From positions 1-64,000 of the IMG/VR virus record IMGVR_UViG_3300007276_000038: a stretch of 64,000 nt of DNA. The stretch is one strand, 5' to 3'. Source of the stretch: a virus. The position numbers were made by a program, and so were the translations under genes. Below, piece by piece: positions 16,360 to 25,126 of the stretch. Position 1 is the stretch's first letter. Each line of letters starts with the position of its first letter. Under the pieces are notes generated by a model. The model worked only from the letters and a program-made list of their open reading frames with translations. It did not search any database and had not been told where the DNA came from.

Positions 16360-16988
16360 TTCAGATAGTCCTTAAATACTTCCTGGTGTCTTAGGTCTGG
16401 GTACGAATGACTACCACCAGTGTCTAGATTTTTATCCGGCAATTCTTTAAGTTTTTCTAATCCCTCAAATGCTGTTTCAGGAGTAATATACATATGGTAC
16501 CCAATAGCGCCCAGGATATCGTTATCGTACTTAACATCACAGTGTCTACCATCGTAAATCATTACGCGCAACCAGTCTACAAAATCTTTATCGTCTGTTA
16601 ATATGGCGCCTGCTCGTCCTAGTTTAAGAGTCTTGCGATGATGAAAACTTACACAATAATAACTTCCAGGGGCATACATATTCCGAGTAAACCGAGTTGC
16701 GCTATCTACTATATCTGTATCACCTATGTAGTAAGCGCCTGACCATATTTCGTCACTAAAGTTAATATAATTCCCGGCATGTATACACTGCATAGGTACA
16801 CTAGCATAAGTGTGGGCTGGTAACGTAATACACTCGTGCTCTACTTTAAGATACTTCATGCACAAAAATAACGCATTCGAGCAACTATCAACACATACTG
16901 CGTATTTAGAGCCACCATATTCAGCTAACTTATTTTCGAATAGTGTAACTGCATCCCATGGATCTTTAAAAGATTTTAATAATTTCAT
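16356..16988 (-). CDS. DegT/DnrJ/EryC1-type aminotransferase, shortened
   Basis: The 210-residue protein matches PLP-dependent sugar aminotransferases of the DegT family: 'KYAVCVDSCSNALFLCMKYL' (cofactor phosphate loop), 'ITLPAHTYASVP', 'DIVDSATRF' (Asp that holds the PLP ring nitrogen) and 'SFHHRKTLKLGRAGAILTDD', with the Schiff-base Lys at about 117. Full-length members have about 370 residues; here most of the C-terminal small domain is missing, although the end ('HSYPDLRHQEVFKDYLK') looks like a proper family end. It may therefore be a compact internal-deletion form. The sugar amine it would make could be the acceptor for the amidinotransferase next door. Confidence 0.78.
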   Translation of the reverse strand: MKLLKSFKDPWDAVTLFENKLAEYGGSKYAVCVDSCSNALFLCMKYLKVEHECITLPAHTYASVPMQCIHAGNYINFSDEIWSGAYYIGDTDIVDSATRFTRNMYAPGSYYCVSFHHRKTLKLGRAGAILTDDKDFVDWLRVMIYDGRHCDVKYDNDILGAIGYHMYITPETAFEGLEKLKELPDKNLDTGGSHSYPDLRHQEVFKDYLK

Positions 16989-16995
16989 GACTCAC

Positions 16996-17739
16996 CTATT
17001 TTTGTGTTACTATGTCGTACGGTTCTTGGTTGTCTTCGTCGTACCAATACAAGCTACGGTGCGGCCTATCATCTTCTTTATACACAGCATCGCTTACATA
17101 AAAGAATAACCTAAATGTTTTCCGGCTCATCCCAGTTGGACAGTTTAATGGTTCTGGATAACCATGAAAGCCTCGCTTGTGGTAGCGCCAAATAACTGCT
17201 CTATTAAAAAGCGGCGCTACGCTTTGTATAGTCTGCTTGTTATCAAAATCCCTAAACTCTAAGTGGCCGCCGTACTCTTCTTTCCAGTCAGAATTTAAGT
17301 AAACAATCATGCTTAACATACGGTGTACTTTAATCTGATCATTCCAATTAAAGTCAGTATGTATACCTAGCTTGTCGCCGCGACAGCTCTTGCTATATCC
17401 AGCACCTATTAAATATGGGTCAGGGATTAAATCTTTAATGCCAGTGATATTACTTAGCCACTTCATTCCTTGTTGACTATGTATCTGGTTAACAAGTTCT
17501 TGAGCTAATGGTGCTTCAGTCATGTCAGCACATTCTTGCATGTATCCACCTTTGCGTGTAAATTCTGACCAATATTTTTCTGGTATTGTATCTGCTTCTT
17601 GTTCTAGAGCAAGTGCGGTATTGTCAGGCAAAAAATTATCCAATGTTATCATCGGGTAGGGTGGCGTGCCTACAAAACGATCATTGAGCTTGATTGTGTC
17701 ATTAAACGTATGTGTGATGTGTCGTAATATAGTACTCAT
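16996..17739 (-). CDS. 2-oxoglutarate/Fe(II)-dependent oxygenase
   Basis: The 247-residue protein has the facial triad and cosubstrate site of the 2OG-Fe(II) oxygenase (prolyl-hydroxylase-like) superfamily. HTD lies at about H127/D129 ('LGIHTDFNWND'), followed by 'SMIVYLNSDW' and 'EYGGHLEF'; the distal His is in 'KRGFHGYPEP', and the Arg that binds 2OG is in 'SRKTFRLFFYVSD'. It should hydroxylate or otherwise oxidise a sugar, lipid or protein substrate. It overlaps the upstream GT-like gene by ATGA, so coupled translation is likely. It ends with TAG, which shows that TAG serves as an ordinary stop in this genome. Confidence 0.85.
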   Translation of the reverse strand: MSTILRHITHTFNDTIKLNDRFVGTPPYPMITLDNFLPDNTALALEQEADTIPEKYWSEFTRKGGYMQECADMTEAPLAQELVNQIHSQQGMKWLSNITGIKDLIPDPYLIGAGYSKSCRGDKLGIHTDFNWNDQIKVHRMLSMIVYLNSDWKEEYGGHLEFRDFDNKQTIQSVAPLFNRAVIWRYHKRGFHGYPEPLNCPTGMSRKTFRLFFYVSDAVYKEDDRPHRSLYWYDEDNQEPYDIVTQK

Positions 17740-19871
17740 GGCTTATAGGTCCAATTCTTAATATCCACAAAATCATAAGATAAGTTCCTACCTAGGTATC
17801 GAGGGTTTTCCGGATCAGAGAATTTGATATAATTGTTTAATAGCATTTCAGGCATATAATCAGTACTGTATGCTAGTTTTATTAACAGTGCTTTATTATA
17901 TTCTAATTTAGGTTTTAATATTTCATACATGTCATTGCATTCTTTGGGTGTCATCTTGCTAATCTTTTTAACTTCCATGGCTACGCCGACGGCTCTTAAA
18001 TTATCATCTTTTTCTTCGTCAAACGAATAATCAAAAAGCTCATCATATAGTTTAAATCCATAGTGCGTTAATGCATCTTTACTAAAACACGGAGAACCTA
18101 ATACTATAAACGGCTTTTTCATGAATAATGCCTGAGCCGTTTTTTCAGTAATGACGGGAACTTCTGTAGTTGACTCAGTAATTATATCAACAAAACTAGT
18201 ATAATATTGATCCGGCAAGTTAAACGAGTCTTTGTGATTTTCGAAATCATCACCTATAGTTCTAATCTTGTCATCGTACCACCTGAATTCATAGAGTGAG
18301 GCTGCATGGTTGTGCCAACTCACCAATCCGTTAGGGTGATCAACTAATCCGTACTTTGCAAGCATATCTATAAGCATACATCTATGCTGATGCGGCTGCA
18401 TGTTTAAATTTATATAGTTGTGCGAAAAATCCTTAGTAATGTTTTCTGTGTTCTTGAAATTATTTGTAATGTTTTCTCGTTCGTACTCAATAGTTCTAAG
18501 CATAAAATAAGTCGGCCAGGCTTGTGTATTATGTTTGCGTACACCCTGCATAGTTACTTGCTCACTTAGCCACTTCGAATCACAAGAAAGCCAACAACTG
18601 TTTAACTCTATATTATTATTATTAACAGCGTCAACCATAGGTTTTGGTATTATAGGACACCACTCTGTGTACCCGAAGTAGTAGACCTTAGGTATTTTCA
18701 TGTACTCAGCAGCTTGTTCTATTATTTCTCCTGCATATATGTCGTTGTTTAAATCAAAAGAAAGGTGTGTCGGATAAATTCCTTTTTCTACTTTTTTATA
18801 AAATATCCTTGCGTCGCGTTGCTCTGTGAAACGCGGCCAGGTTCGAGTGTAGCAGTAAATTCTATCTAGCACTGCCTCAGGAAAATTAGCAGCATTAAGA
18901 GATTCTTGTGCTATATTGTAGTTATGATCTAATTTAGGTTTTAGAATATCAAACCATTCTTCTAATTTATCTCGATTATCCACAACATTTTGAATATTTT
19001 TTGTTATAAGTTCTACACGCTTACCTATATCCGGTTCGCTGTCAAACGAGTAATCAAATATTTCATCGTACAACACAAATCCTTTTTCTTGAAGCCTACG
19101 GTAATGACCCTCAGTACCTAGAATTAAAAAAGGGCGTTTAAGAAATATAGGCATCGCGGTCTTTTCAGACAAGACAGTAGAGATGACATCGCTTTCTGTT
19201 ACTACATGCAAAAATGAAGACATAAATTCTTCATCGACTGAGTAAGGGTGGCATCGGTGCCAGCTATCATTATTAACATAATGATCGTTGTGTATTGGAA
19301 CACCGTTATAATGTTTGAATTCATAATTTGCATCTCCCCCCTCATTCCAAATATCATAATGATATGTTACATTACCTCGGTCTATTAGCTTGTGTTTGGC
19401 TAGCTCGTCTATTAATAAATTCCTATGTAGCTTTGGTTTATGCATATAACATAGATAAGAACTACTAAATTTTCCTTGGTCTACCCGTTCAGTCTGGTAA
19501 AAAGAATCAAGGTCAGGTAGTTCTAGTTCACTAACAGTGTGCAGTAAATAGTAATCCCACCAAGCTACAACTGTAACTAATTCTTTTGGCATTGCGTTGC
19601 CCCAGATGCTATTGACTTTTTCTTCTAACTGCTCCTGGTCAAACATACATGTTATAATAGTAGTTCTAATTTTATATGTTTCTATTAACTCCCTGACTGC
19701 TGGGGTAAGATGCGTTTCGTCTATACTAAATTCTGCCTGCCAATTAAAATTCACAGTGATGGCCGACCAATGTTCATTGGGGTTACCCCATTCGTTGAAT
19801 TCCTCTAAAGCTTCTCGAATAAGTTCATATACATTTTCTTCGTCATTCCAAGCGCAAATAGATACTACCAT
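17736..19871 (-). CDS. Two-module putative glycosyltransferase
   Basis: The 711-residue protein is a tandem fusion of two copies of one domain (about 1-350 and 365-711). Each copy has 'HRNLLIDxLA' or a similar opening, a 'VTESD'/'ITEST' strand, and 'SEKTAMPIFLKRPFLILG' (about 234) or 'TEKTAQALFMKKPFIVLG' (about 575). This is followed by 'GFxLYDExFDYSFD', then a D-rich helix and 'LKPKLxxN'. The E-K-T...kPF-G block resembles the donor-binding end of GT-B enzymes such as fucosyltransferase-like GT10 proteins; the exact family is not certain. I chose ATG 19871, with GGAG 9 bases upstream, over an upstream TTG; it overlaps the stop of the next GT-like gene (ATGGTAG). Confidence 0.7.
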   Translation of the reverse strand: MVVSICAWNDEENVYELIREALEEFNEWGNPNEHWSAITVNFNWQAEFSIDETHLTPAVRELIETYKIRTTIITCMFDQEQLEEKVNSIWGNAMPKELVTVVAWWDYYLLHTVSELELPDLDSFYQTERVDQGKFSSSYLCYMHKPKLHRNLLIDELAKHKLIDRGNVTYHYDIWNEGGDANYEFKHYNGVPIHNDHYVNNDSWHRCHPYSVDEEFMSSFLHVVTESDVISTVLSEKTAMPIFLKRPFLILGTEGHYRRLQEKGFVLYDEIFDYSFDSEPDIGKRVELITKNIQNVVDNRDKLEEWFDILKPKLDHNYNIAQESLNAANFPEAVLDRIYCYTRTWPRFTEQRDARIFYKKVEKGIYPTHLSFDLNNDIYAGEIIEQAAEYMKIPKVYYFGYTEWCPIIPKPMVDAVNNNNIELNSCWLSCDSKWLSEQVTMQGVRKHNTQAWPTYFMLRTIEYERENITNNFKNTENITKDFSHNYINLNMQPHQHRCMLIDMLAKYGLVDHPNGLVSWHNHAASLYEFRWYDDKIRTIGDDFENHKDSFNLPDQYYTSFVDIITESTTEVPVITEKTAQALFMKKPFIVLGSPCFSKDALTHYGFKLYDELFDYSFDEEKDDNLRAVGVAMEVKKISKMTPKECNDMYEILKPKLEYNKALLIKLAYSTDYMPEMLLNNYIKFSDPENPRYLGRNLSYDFVDIKNWTYKP

Positions 19872-20914
19872 TTTTGTATTCTCCAATCAGTGAAAATTTG
19901 TGCATCTTCTTCTTCGTTTGCTTGCGGGAAAGGGAGCGCAAAATCATTTAACCTTTCTAACATCGGTAATGGCACGTTTGGTTTTTCTTTAACTAATTGC
20001 CAGGCCAGTTCCTCGTTAAAATCTAACTTGCTTTTTATCTTGTTAAACATAGCAACAAGATGATCTTTGTTGTCAACAATCTGAATAATGTTGTCGGTGT
20101 ACATTTGTGTACGTTGTTCTATATCATCGACCACATCAAAACTATAATCAAATAGCTCGGTGTATAGTTTAAACCCTAGGTTCTCAAGCTCACTGTGGAA
20201 TCCTACTGAGCCTAATACTAAAAAAGGGCGCTTAGCGAATATAGGTGTTGCTGTTTTCTCAGTAATCCCTGTGTATTCTCCGCAATCGCTTTCTGTAACG
20301 CAATGCATAAAGCTAGTCATAAATTCTAGATCAAAGTTCCAAGACGTGAAACCATTTTCGTAACCGTTATCTCTAGTTATTGGCTTTCCGTCATAGTAGT
20401 TAAACGTAGTTTTTTCGTCGAGTGTGGACCACACATCATGCCAGTAAGTTACAATTCCTTTACTAATTAAGTCATACTCAGCAAGTTTATCTATCAATAA
20501 ATTCCTATGTAGCTTTGGTTTATGCATATAGCACAAAAATGGATGATCAAATACTGCGCTGTCTTTTTCTTTTAGGTAAGTGTTGTTTCGAAGCTTTGCT
20601 TCACTTCTTAAAAAATAATAATCCCACCATGGGTATACTAGTATATTTTTGGGTAGTTTGTTATTAAATTGCGTAGCGATATATTTCTCTAGGCCTTTAT
20701 GCGTTGCCATAAACGTAGTTACTTTTACAAGTATGTTGTCAGGATTGTCTAGTATAAGGTTACACATCAACTCAGAAAAATGCACTGCGTACTCAAGTTG
20801 ATGCAAGTAATAAACGTTGACGCTATCGTCGTTGCTAAGTATTTCCTGGATCTGTTGTTCTACCGGAACATCAGGTTCTTGCCATGCCCACAAATAAATA
20901 TTTCTAGTTGCCAT
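19865..20914 (-). CDS. Putative glycosyltransferase (single EKT module)
   Basis: A 349-residue protein with one copy of the module found in 17736-19871. It has 'FLCYMHKPKLHRNLLIDKLA', 'HCVTESDCGEYTGITEKTA' (about 210), 'AKRPFLVLGSVGFHSELENL' and 'GFKLYTELFDYSFD'. The N-terminal third, with 'LVYPWWDYYFLRSE', matches the start of the first module of its neighbour. Sequence and position show that the neighbouring gene arose by duplication of this type. The stop is TAG. It overlaps the cobalamin radical SAM gene by one base (TAATG). The glycosyltransferase call rests on the GT-B-like donor-site block and context. Confidence 0.7.
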   Translation of the reverse strand: MATRNIYLWAWQEPDVPVEQQIQEILSNDDSVNVYYLHQLEYAVHFSELMCNLILDNPDNILVKVTTFMATHKGLEKYIATQFNNKLPKNILVYPWWDYYFLRSEAKLRNNTYLKEKDSAVFDHPFLCYMHKPKLHRNLLIDKLAEYDLISKGIVTYWHDVWSTLDEKTTFNYYDGKPITRDNGYENGFTSWNFDLEFMTSFMHCVTESDCGEYTGITEKTATPIFAKRPFLVLGSVGFHSELENLGFKLYTELFDYSFDVVDDIEQRTQMYTDNIIQIVDNKDHLVAMFNKIKSKLDFNEELAWQLVKEKPNVPLPMLERLNDFALPFPQANEEEDAQIFTDWRIQKW

Positions 20915-22836
20915 TACAGTTTAGTAATCCAGGCTTTGCCGAAGTTTTTCCTACGATCAAAAAAGATTTTCTCACAAAACGTTTCTAAACTCATTGTTTT
21001 ATCTTCCGGGAAGTTAAACTCAAACTTAGTTTTTACGTTTAAATCGCCACTGTCTTGAATGTACCCTAATATGTCGTACTCATATTCTTCACGTATAGGA
21101 TACTCGTTGACACGCGCAAAGTCAACTACAAAGTTACGTTGAAAACTTAATAGCTCCTTTCTTATGTCGGGATCTATTTCACTGTACTCAGTGTTAATAA
21201 ACTTAGCAATATAATCACTAACATGACCTGTCATTGATTCACTGTGTAGACGTATAGTAGTGCTGTGTATCAAGTTCCAGCCATGTATCTCCATGCCTGA
21301 TATCGGAGGGTGGTTAATAGCACCCTTTGTTAACCAGTTAGTGTAAAACTTACTAATACGATCTATTTCGCTTAGCAGCCATTCGTCTTTTTTAATAAAT
21401 TCATAAAGTTTTTCGTAAAAATCTTCATACGATTCGCCTGCGTATCTCTTTAAGAATCTAGACAAGTAGTTAGTTAGCCCGTTAATATGGAATGTAATCT
21501 GAAACCAGGAAAACAACTGTGCGTTAAGCATTTCGTGTATAGGTAAGTCTAGTGTACTATTGACTACTTCGACACCTTCTTGCAGCTCGTGTGTGTTATA
21601 ACTGCCTACTAGATAATCGTATACCATACTGCCTTTAATATTATATAAGTTGCGCTGGGTTAAGTTCATTTCAGCGTTCTCTAATAGCTGTGCTTGATAT
21701 ACAGTTATGCCCGTGTGGTTTCCAGCTTCGTATAGTCCGTAAAAATTCTTACGCCATGACTCTGGTGTTTCGCCAGGCAAGCCAAGAATAAGTTCTGTGT
21801 ATAAAGGAATGTTATTAACCTCACAAGCGTCGAATACTTCCTCTACTTTATTCATTGCTAAGTTCTTTCTCTTAATAATCTCTAAGGTGCGCTCATCTAG
21901 CGTCTGCACACTTAAATTAAGTCCTAGTGTGCTGCCACCTTCTATCATTAGTTTCTTAACGATTTCAATTACTTCAGCCTTTTGATTCTTTGCCCACGAT
22001 ATCGTATAGCTTTTGGGATTATCGTATTCTTTTTGTACTTGTACCAACTTGTCAGCAATAGCTAAATCACGCTCAGGAAATATACCAAAGTTAGCGTCTG
22101 TTATACTTACAAAGTCTAGTTGGTTCTTGCCTATCCATTCTAGTTCTGCGTACACACGCTCTAATTTAAACTTCTTTACTTTAGCATAAGTTAAGCTACC
22201 CCAGTCGCAAAATGTGCAAGCATAAGGGCAGCCTCTATTTGTTTCTAGTGTAGCAGTCCAACTTACTTCAGGAAACTCTACTAATAAGTTATCAAACAAG
22301 CCTGTTAAGTATGGACTGGGGATTATATCGACGTCTTTAATTCTAACTGCGTTGCCGGTATCTATGGTCTTGCCGTTACGATTAATTAGTATGCCTGGAA
22401 TATCAGAAAATTCTTTAGTGTCATATGACTCAAGTATACTCTGGAATGTTACTTCGCCTTCTGTCTTAACACATATATCTACATAAGGGAATCGTTCAAA
22501 GAAATCGTAATCCTCAATAGGCGGCTGTGGGCCTCCGAATACTATTAATACATCGGGATTAACTTTCTTTAACTCTCTAGCTAGCACATTATTATAACTG
22601 TTATTCCAGAGGTATGTACTAAACCCTACTACGCTATCGTTCTTTAACTTTTCTACAGTGTCTTGAATATTATCTCTGCGCCAAATGAATGTGTTTAAAT
22701 CAAATTGCTTATCTACTTGTTCGGACGTTTTTGCATAAGCCCACAGTATTGCTGCACTATAAGGCAAGTAATATGCATTAAGTGCCTTAGGCCCTTGTTG
22801 AAAATTAGGGTTAACAAAGCTAATTGTCTTTTTCAT
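20914..22836 (-). CDS. Cobalamin-binding-type radical SAM protein
   Basis: A 640-residue class B radical SAM protein. The N-terminal Rossmann-like domain (about 1-165) has 'VGFSTYLWNNSYN' and 'VLIVFGGPQP', typical of a B12-binding fold. The 4Fe-4S site is 'NRGCPYACTFCDWG', with Cys at about 203, 207 and 210. 'ITDANFGIF' and 'ELILGLPGETPESW' are core strands, and a helical C-terminal region of about 250 residues follows. It is a paralogue of 2851-4839. It overlaps GT-like genes on both sides by one base or so (TAATG junctions), so it belongs to the island, where methylation or a carbon-skeleton change of a sugar is a plausible job. The substrate is unknown. Confidence 0.85.
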   Translation of the reverse strand: MKKTISFVNPNFQQGPKALNAYYLPYSAAILWAYAKTSEQVDKQFDLNTFIWRRDNIQDTVEKLKNDSVVGFSTYLWNNSYNNVLARELKKVNPDVLIVFGGPQPPIEDYDFFERFPYVDICVKTEGEVTFQSILESYDTKEFSDIPGILINRNGKTIDTGNAVRIKDVDIIPSPYLTGLFDNLLVEFPEVSWTATLETNRGCPYACTFCDWGSLTYAKVKKFKLERVYAELEWIGKNQLDFVSITDANFGIFPERDLAIADKLVQVQKEYDNPKSYTISWAKNQKAEVIEIVKKLMIEGGSTLGLNLSVQTLDERTLEIIKRKNLAMNKVEEVFDACEVNNIPLYTELILGLPGETPESWRKNFYGLYEAGNHTGITVYQAQLLENAEMNLTQRNLYNIKGSMVYDYLVGSYNTHELQEGVEVVNSTLDLPIHEMLNAQLFSWFQITFHINGLTNYLSRFLKRYAGESYEDFYEKLYEFIKKDEWLLSEIDRISKFYTNWLTKGAINHPPISGMEIHGWNLIHSTTIRLHSESMTGHVSDYIAKFINTEYSEIDPDIRKELLSFQRNFVVDFARVNEYPIREEYEYDILGYIQDSGDLNVKTKFEFNFPEDKTMSLETFCEKIFFDRRKNFGKAWITKL

Positions 22837-24185
22837 TATGTGTAATATCTCATGTAAACATCTTCAACAACTTGTCGTAACCTATTGTATGTTTCTATTG
22901 CATAGTTCGAATAAAAGTTAGTACTTTCATCATTACGGGATAATTCAACGACTCGATCTTTATTGTGCTTTAACACATCTCTACTTTTATATAGATGTTC
23001 TAATTGTTCTTCTCTAGTTAAATTACACCATCGGAGTAGCTCTTGGTGTGCTGCCTTGAACCTGTGCGTATGGTCTTGGATATCGTCGTACCAATTATTT
23101 ATCATTGTCCAATCCGTGCGGAATCCAAAATCTCTCATTGACTGCACTGCACCAGAACCATTAAGTGTTATAACAGGATGCCCACTTAATAATGCTTTGT
23201 ATGTTTTTTCTGTAATAAACGATCCTTGCTGATTAAATTCGCTTTCCGTAACAAAACTTAATAGTGCGTTACTATAAAGATCTGTGTTAAAATTATAGTC
23301 ATGTGTGTCAGCTGGGTTAGAACCGTCGAATGTAAGTTTATCAGCAATCAATGGCAATTTTTTATTGAGTACTTTACTAAGTTCAAGGTCATCTATATCA
23401 CCTGACCAGCGTGAAATGAAAGTCTTTAGTATGTTTGATTCTGGTTCATTTCTATGCCAATGTCCAGAAATAAGTCCTTTTTTATCCAAGTCGTTCTGTA
23501 ACAAAAAATACAAGTGCTCTAATCTATGCTGCTTTACTGTATAGTTTAAGCTCATAAAATCCTTAGAATTTTTATTAGCTATTGCGTTGTCTACTAGTAA
23601 GTCTGGCATACTATCAATAACTTCTTTAGGAAATGTATTATCGAGATAGGTATGATGGATAGTTAGCATAGGTTCTATGTTATTATTTGCACACCAATTA
23701 TGATATAGTTGTCTCGAGTCAGTGTGTCCTGTTGATATTATAATCGAGTATGGAGGTAGATTCATAAATTCCATGGTATCATGCATTTGGTGAAATGCCC
23801 CGCCAAGCATTGCTTCGCCTTCAGTCTGGTTACACAAAACTAAAATTACCGTCCTTTCTCGCATCGCTTGCAGAATGTTTTGGTGTACAAATGTCAAGCA
23901 ATTGGGTATAGGACTAGTATGCCCAGTCCACCAGTTGCTAGTATTACGTAAACTAACAAAGTATATGCCTGGATCAACGATGTCTTGATCTTGCCAATAG
24001 CTAGGAATAAAGCCAGCAGATTTTAAATCAGTTTGGACAAACGTGTGATTGAAGGCAAGGAAGTCAGGCCCGTTAGCGAAACTAGCCCAATATTGTATAG
24101 CAGGGTCTTGATTATCTAGGTTAGAAAGGTTGCCATATGTACTGTCATCTAGATATGCTTTTAACCTAATTGGCCGTTTATCCAT
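22836..24185 (-). CDS. Putative glycosyltransferase (EKT module)
   Basis: The 449-residue protein has a variable N-terminal half and a C-terminal half with 'LSFVTESEFNQQGSFITEKT' followed by 'YKALLSGHPVITLNG' (about 318-340), then 'MRDFGFRTDW'. This is the same donor-site-like block as in 17736-20914, in its most GT10-like form here. 'LNYTVKQHRLEHLYFLLQND' corresponds to the 'HRxLL' strand of the others. It overlaps the epimerase homologue by 25 bases, and AGGA precedes the ATG. It probably uses a nucleotide sugar made in this island, but the donor and acceptor are unknown. Confidence 0.65.
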   Translation of the reverse strand: MDKRPIRLKAYLDDSTYGNLSNLDNQDPAIQYWASFANGPDFLAFNHTFVQTDLKSAGFIPSYWQDQDIVDPGIYFVSLRNTSNWWTGHTSPIPNCLTFVHQNILQAMRERTVILVLCNQTEGEAMLGGAFHQMHDTMEFMNLPPYSIIISTGHTDSRQLYHNWCANNNIEPMLTIHHTYLDNTFPKEVIDSMPDLLVDNAIANKNSKDFMSLNYTVKQHRLEHLYFLLQNDLDKKGLISGHWHRNEPESNILKTFISRWSGDIDDLELSKVLNKKLPLIADKLTFDGSNPADTHDYNFNTDLYSNALLSFVTESEFNQQGSFITEKTYKALLSGHPVITLNGSGAVQSMRDFGFRTDWTMINNWYDDIQDHTHRFKAAHQELLRWCNLTREEQLEHLYKSRDVLKHNKDRVVELSRNDESTNFYSNYAIETYNRLRQVVEDVYMRYYT

Positions 24186-25126
24186 GTGTACGTTTTCCTT
24201 AGGCCTGATTCTAGGTCCTCATCCGGAGTCCAATTAGTTACTTTCTCAATGAGTGCGTTGTCACTTGTTCGTCCCATAACTCCAACCGGTCCGGGGATAT
24301 TTCTAATACTAATTTCTTTATTTGCAATGCTAGCAATCAATAATGCTAAGTCATTCATAGCTATCATTGTTGAGCTACCTAAATTCACCGGCTTGTTATA
24401 GTCTGAAGCCATAATATGATGTATGCCTTTAATAGCTTCGTCTATGTATAAAAAGCTACGGGTCTGATTACCTGGTCCCCACACTTCAACCACATTGTTG
24501 TTTTCGGGCGATGCTTCGGCAACTTTACGACATAAGGCAGCCGGTGCTTTTTCTTTTCCGTTATCCCAAGAGCCGCACGGCCCAAATACATTGTGTAGTC
24601 TAGCAATCCTAACACGAAGATTATAGTTACGACTATAGCTTGCATACAATCGTTCACTGAACAGTTTCTCCCAGCCATATTCGCTGTCTGGCATTGCAGG
24701 ATATACTGAATACTCTGCACAAAGCGGGCTTTCGGGATCTACTTGATTAAACTCGGGATATGCACATGCACTAGAACTATAAAATACATCTGTAACATTA
24801 TGCGCCACCATGCTGTTTAATATATTAATATTTATAGCTGCACTGTTACTCATAATGTTAGCATCATTTTCTCCAGTAAATATATAACCTGCGCCGCCCA
24901 TGTCGGCAGCTAACTGGTATATCTCATCTATTTCCATTGACACTAATTCATCAACTAACACAGCGTTAGTTAAATCATAACAGAAAAACTTGTCTGCGCC
25001 TGTTGTTTCGTATCGGGGTGTAGTAACATCGGCACCGATTACATAGTGCCCTTGTTCTTTTAAACTAGTAACTAGCTTAGAGCCAATGAACCCACCTGCC
25101 CCACATACTAAGATTCTTTTACTCAT
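24161..25126 (-). CDS. NAD-dependent epimerase, close to GDP-mannose 3,5-epimerase
   Basis: A 321-residue extended short-chain dehydrogenase. The NAD loop 'GAGGFIGSKL' begins at residue 9, and the catalytic Tyr and Lys are in 'YGWEKL' (about 150 and 154). Several stretches match GDP-mannose 3,5-epimerase rather than other family members: 'LAADMGGAGYI', 'SSACAYPEF', 'KEKAPAALCRKV', 'WGPGNQTRSFLYIDE' and 'IPGPVGVMGRTSDN'. That enzyme turns GDP-mannose into GDP-L-galactose (and GDP-gulose). This would give the phage its own donor for the surrounding GT-like proteins. Subfamily assignment is from memory of motifs. It joins its upstream neighbour by ATGA. Confidence 0.88.
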   Translation of the reverse strand: MSKRILVCGAGGFIGSKLVTSLKEQGHYVIGADVTTPRYETTGADKFFCYDLTNAVLVDELVSMEIDEIYQLAADMGGAGYIFTGENDANIMSNSAAININILNSMVAHNVTDVFYSSSACAYPEFNQVDPESPLCAEYSVYPAMPDSEYGWEKLFSERLYASYSRNYNLRVRIARLHNVFGPCGSWDNGKEKAPAALCRKVAEASPENNNVVEVWGPGNQTRSFLYIDEAIKGIHHIMASDYNKPVNLGSSTMIAMNDLALLIASIANKEISIRNIPGPVGVMGRTSDNALIEKVTNWTPDEDLESGLRKTYTWINGQLG

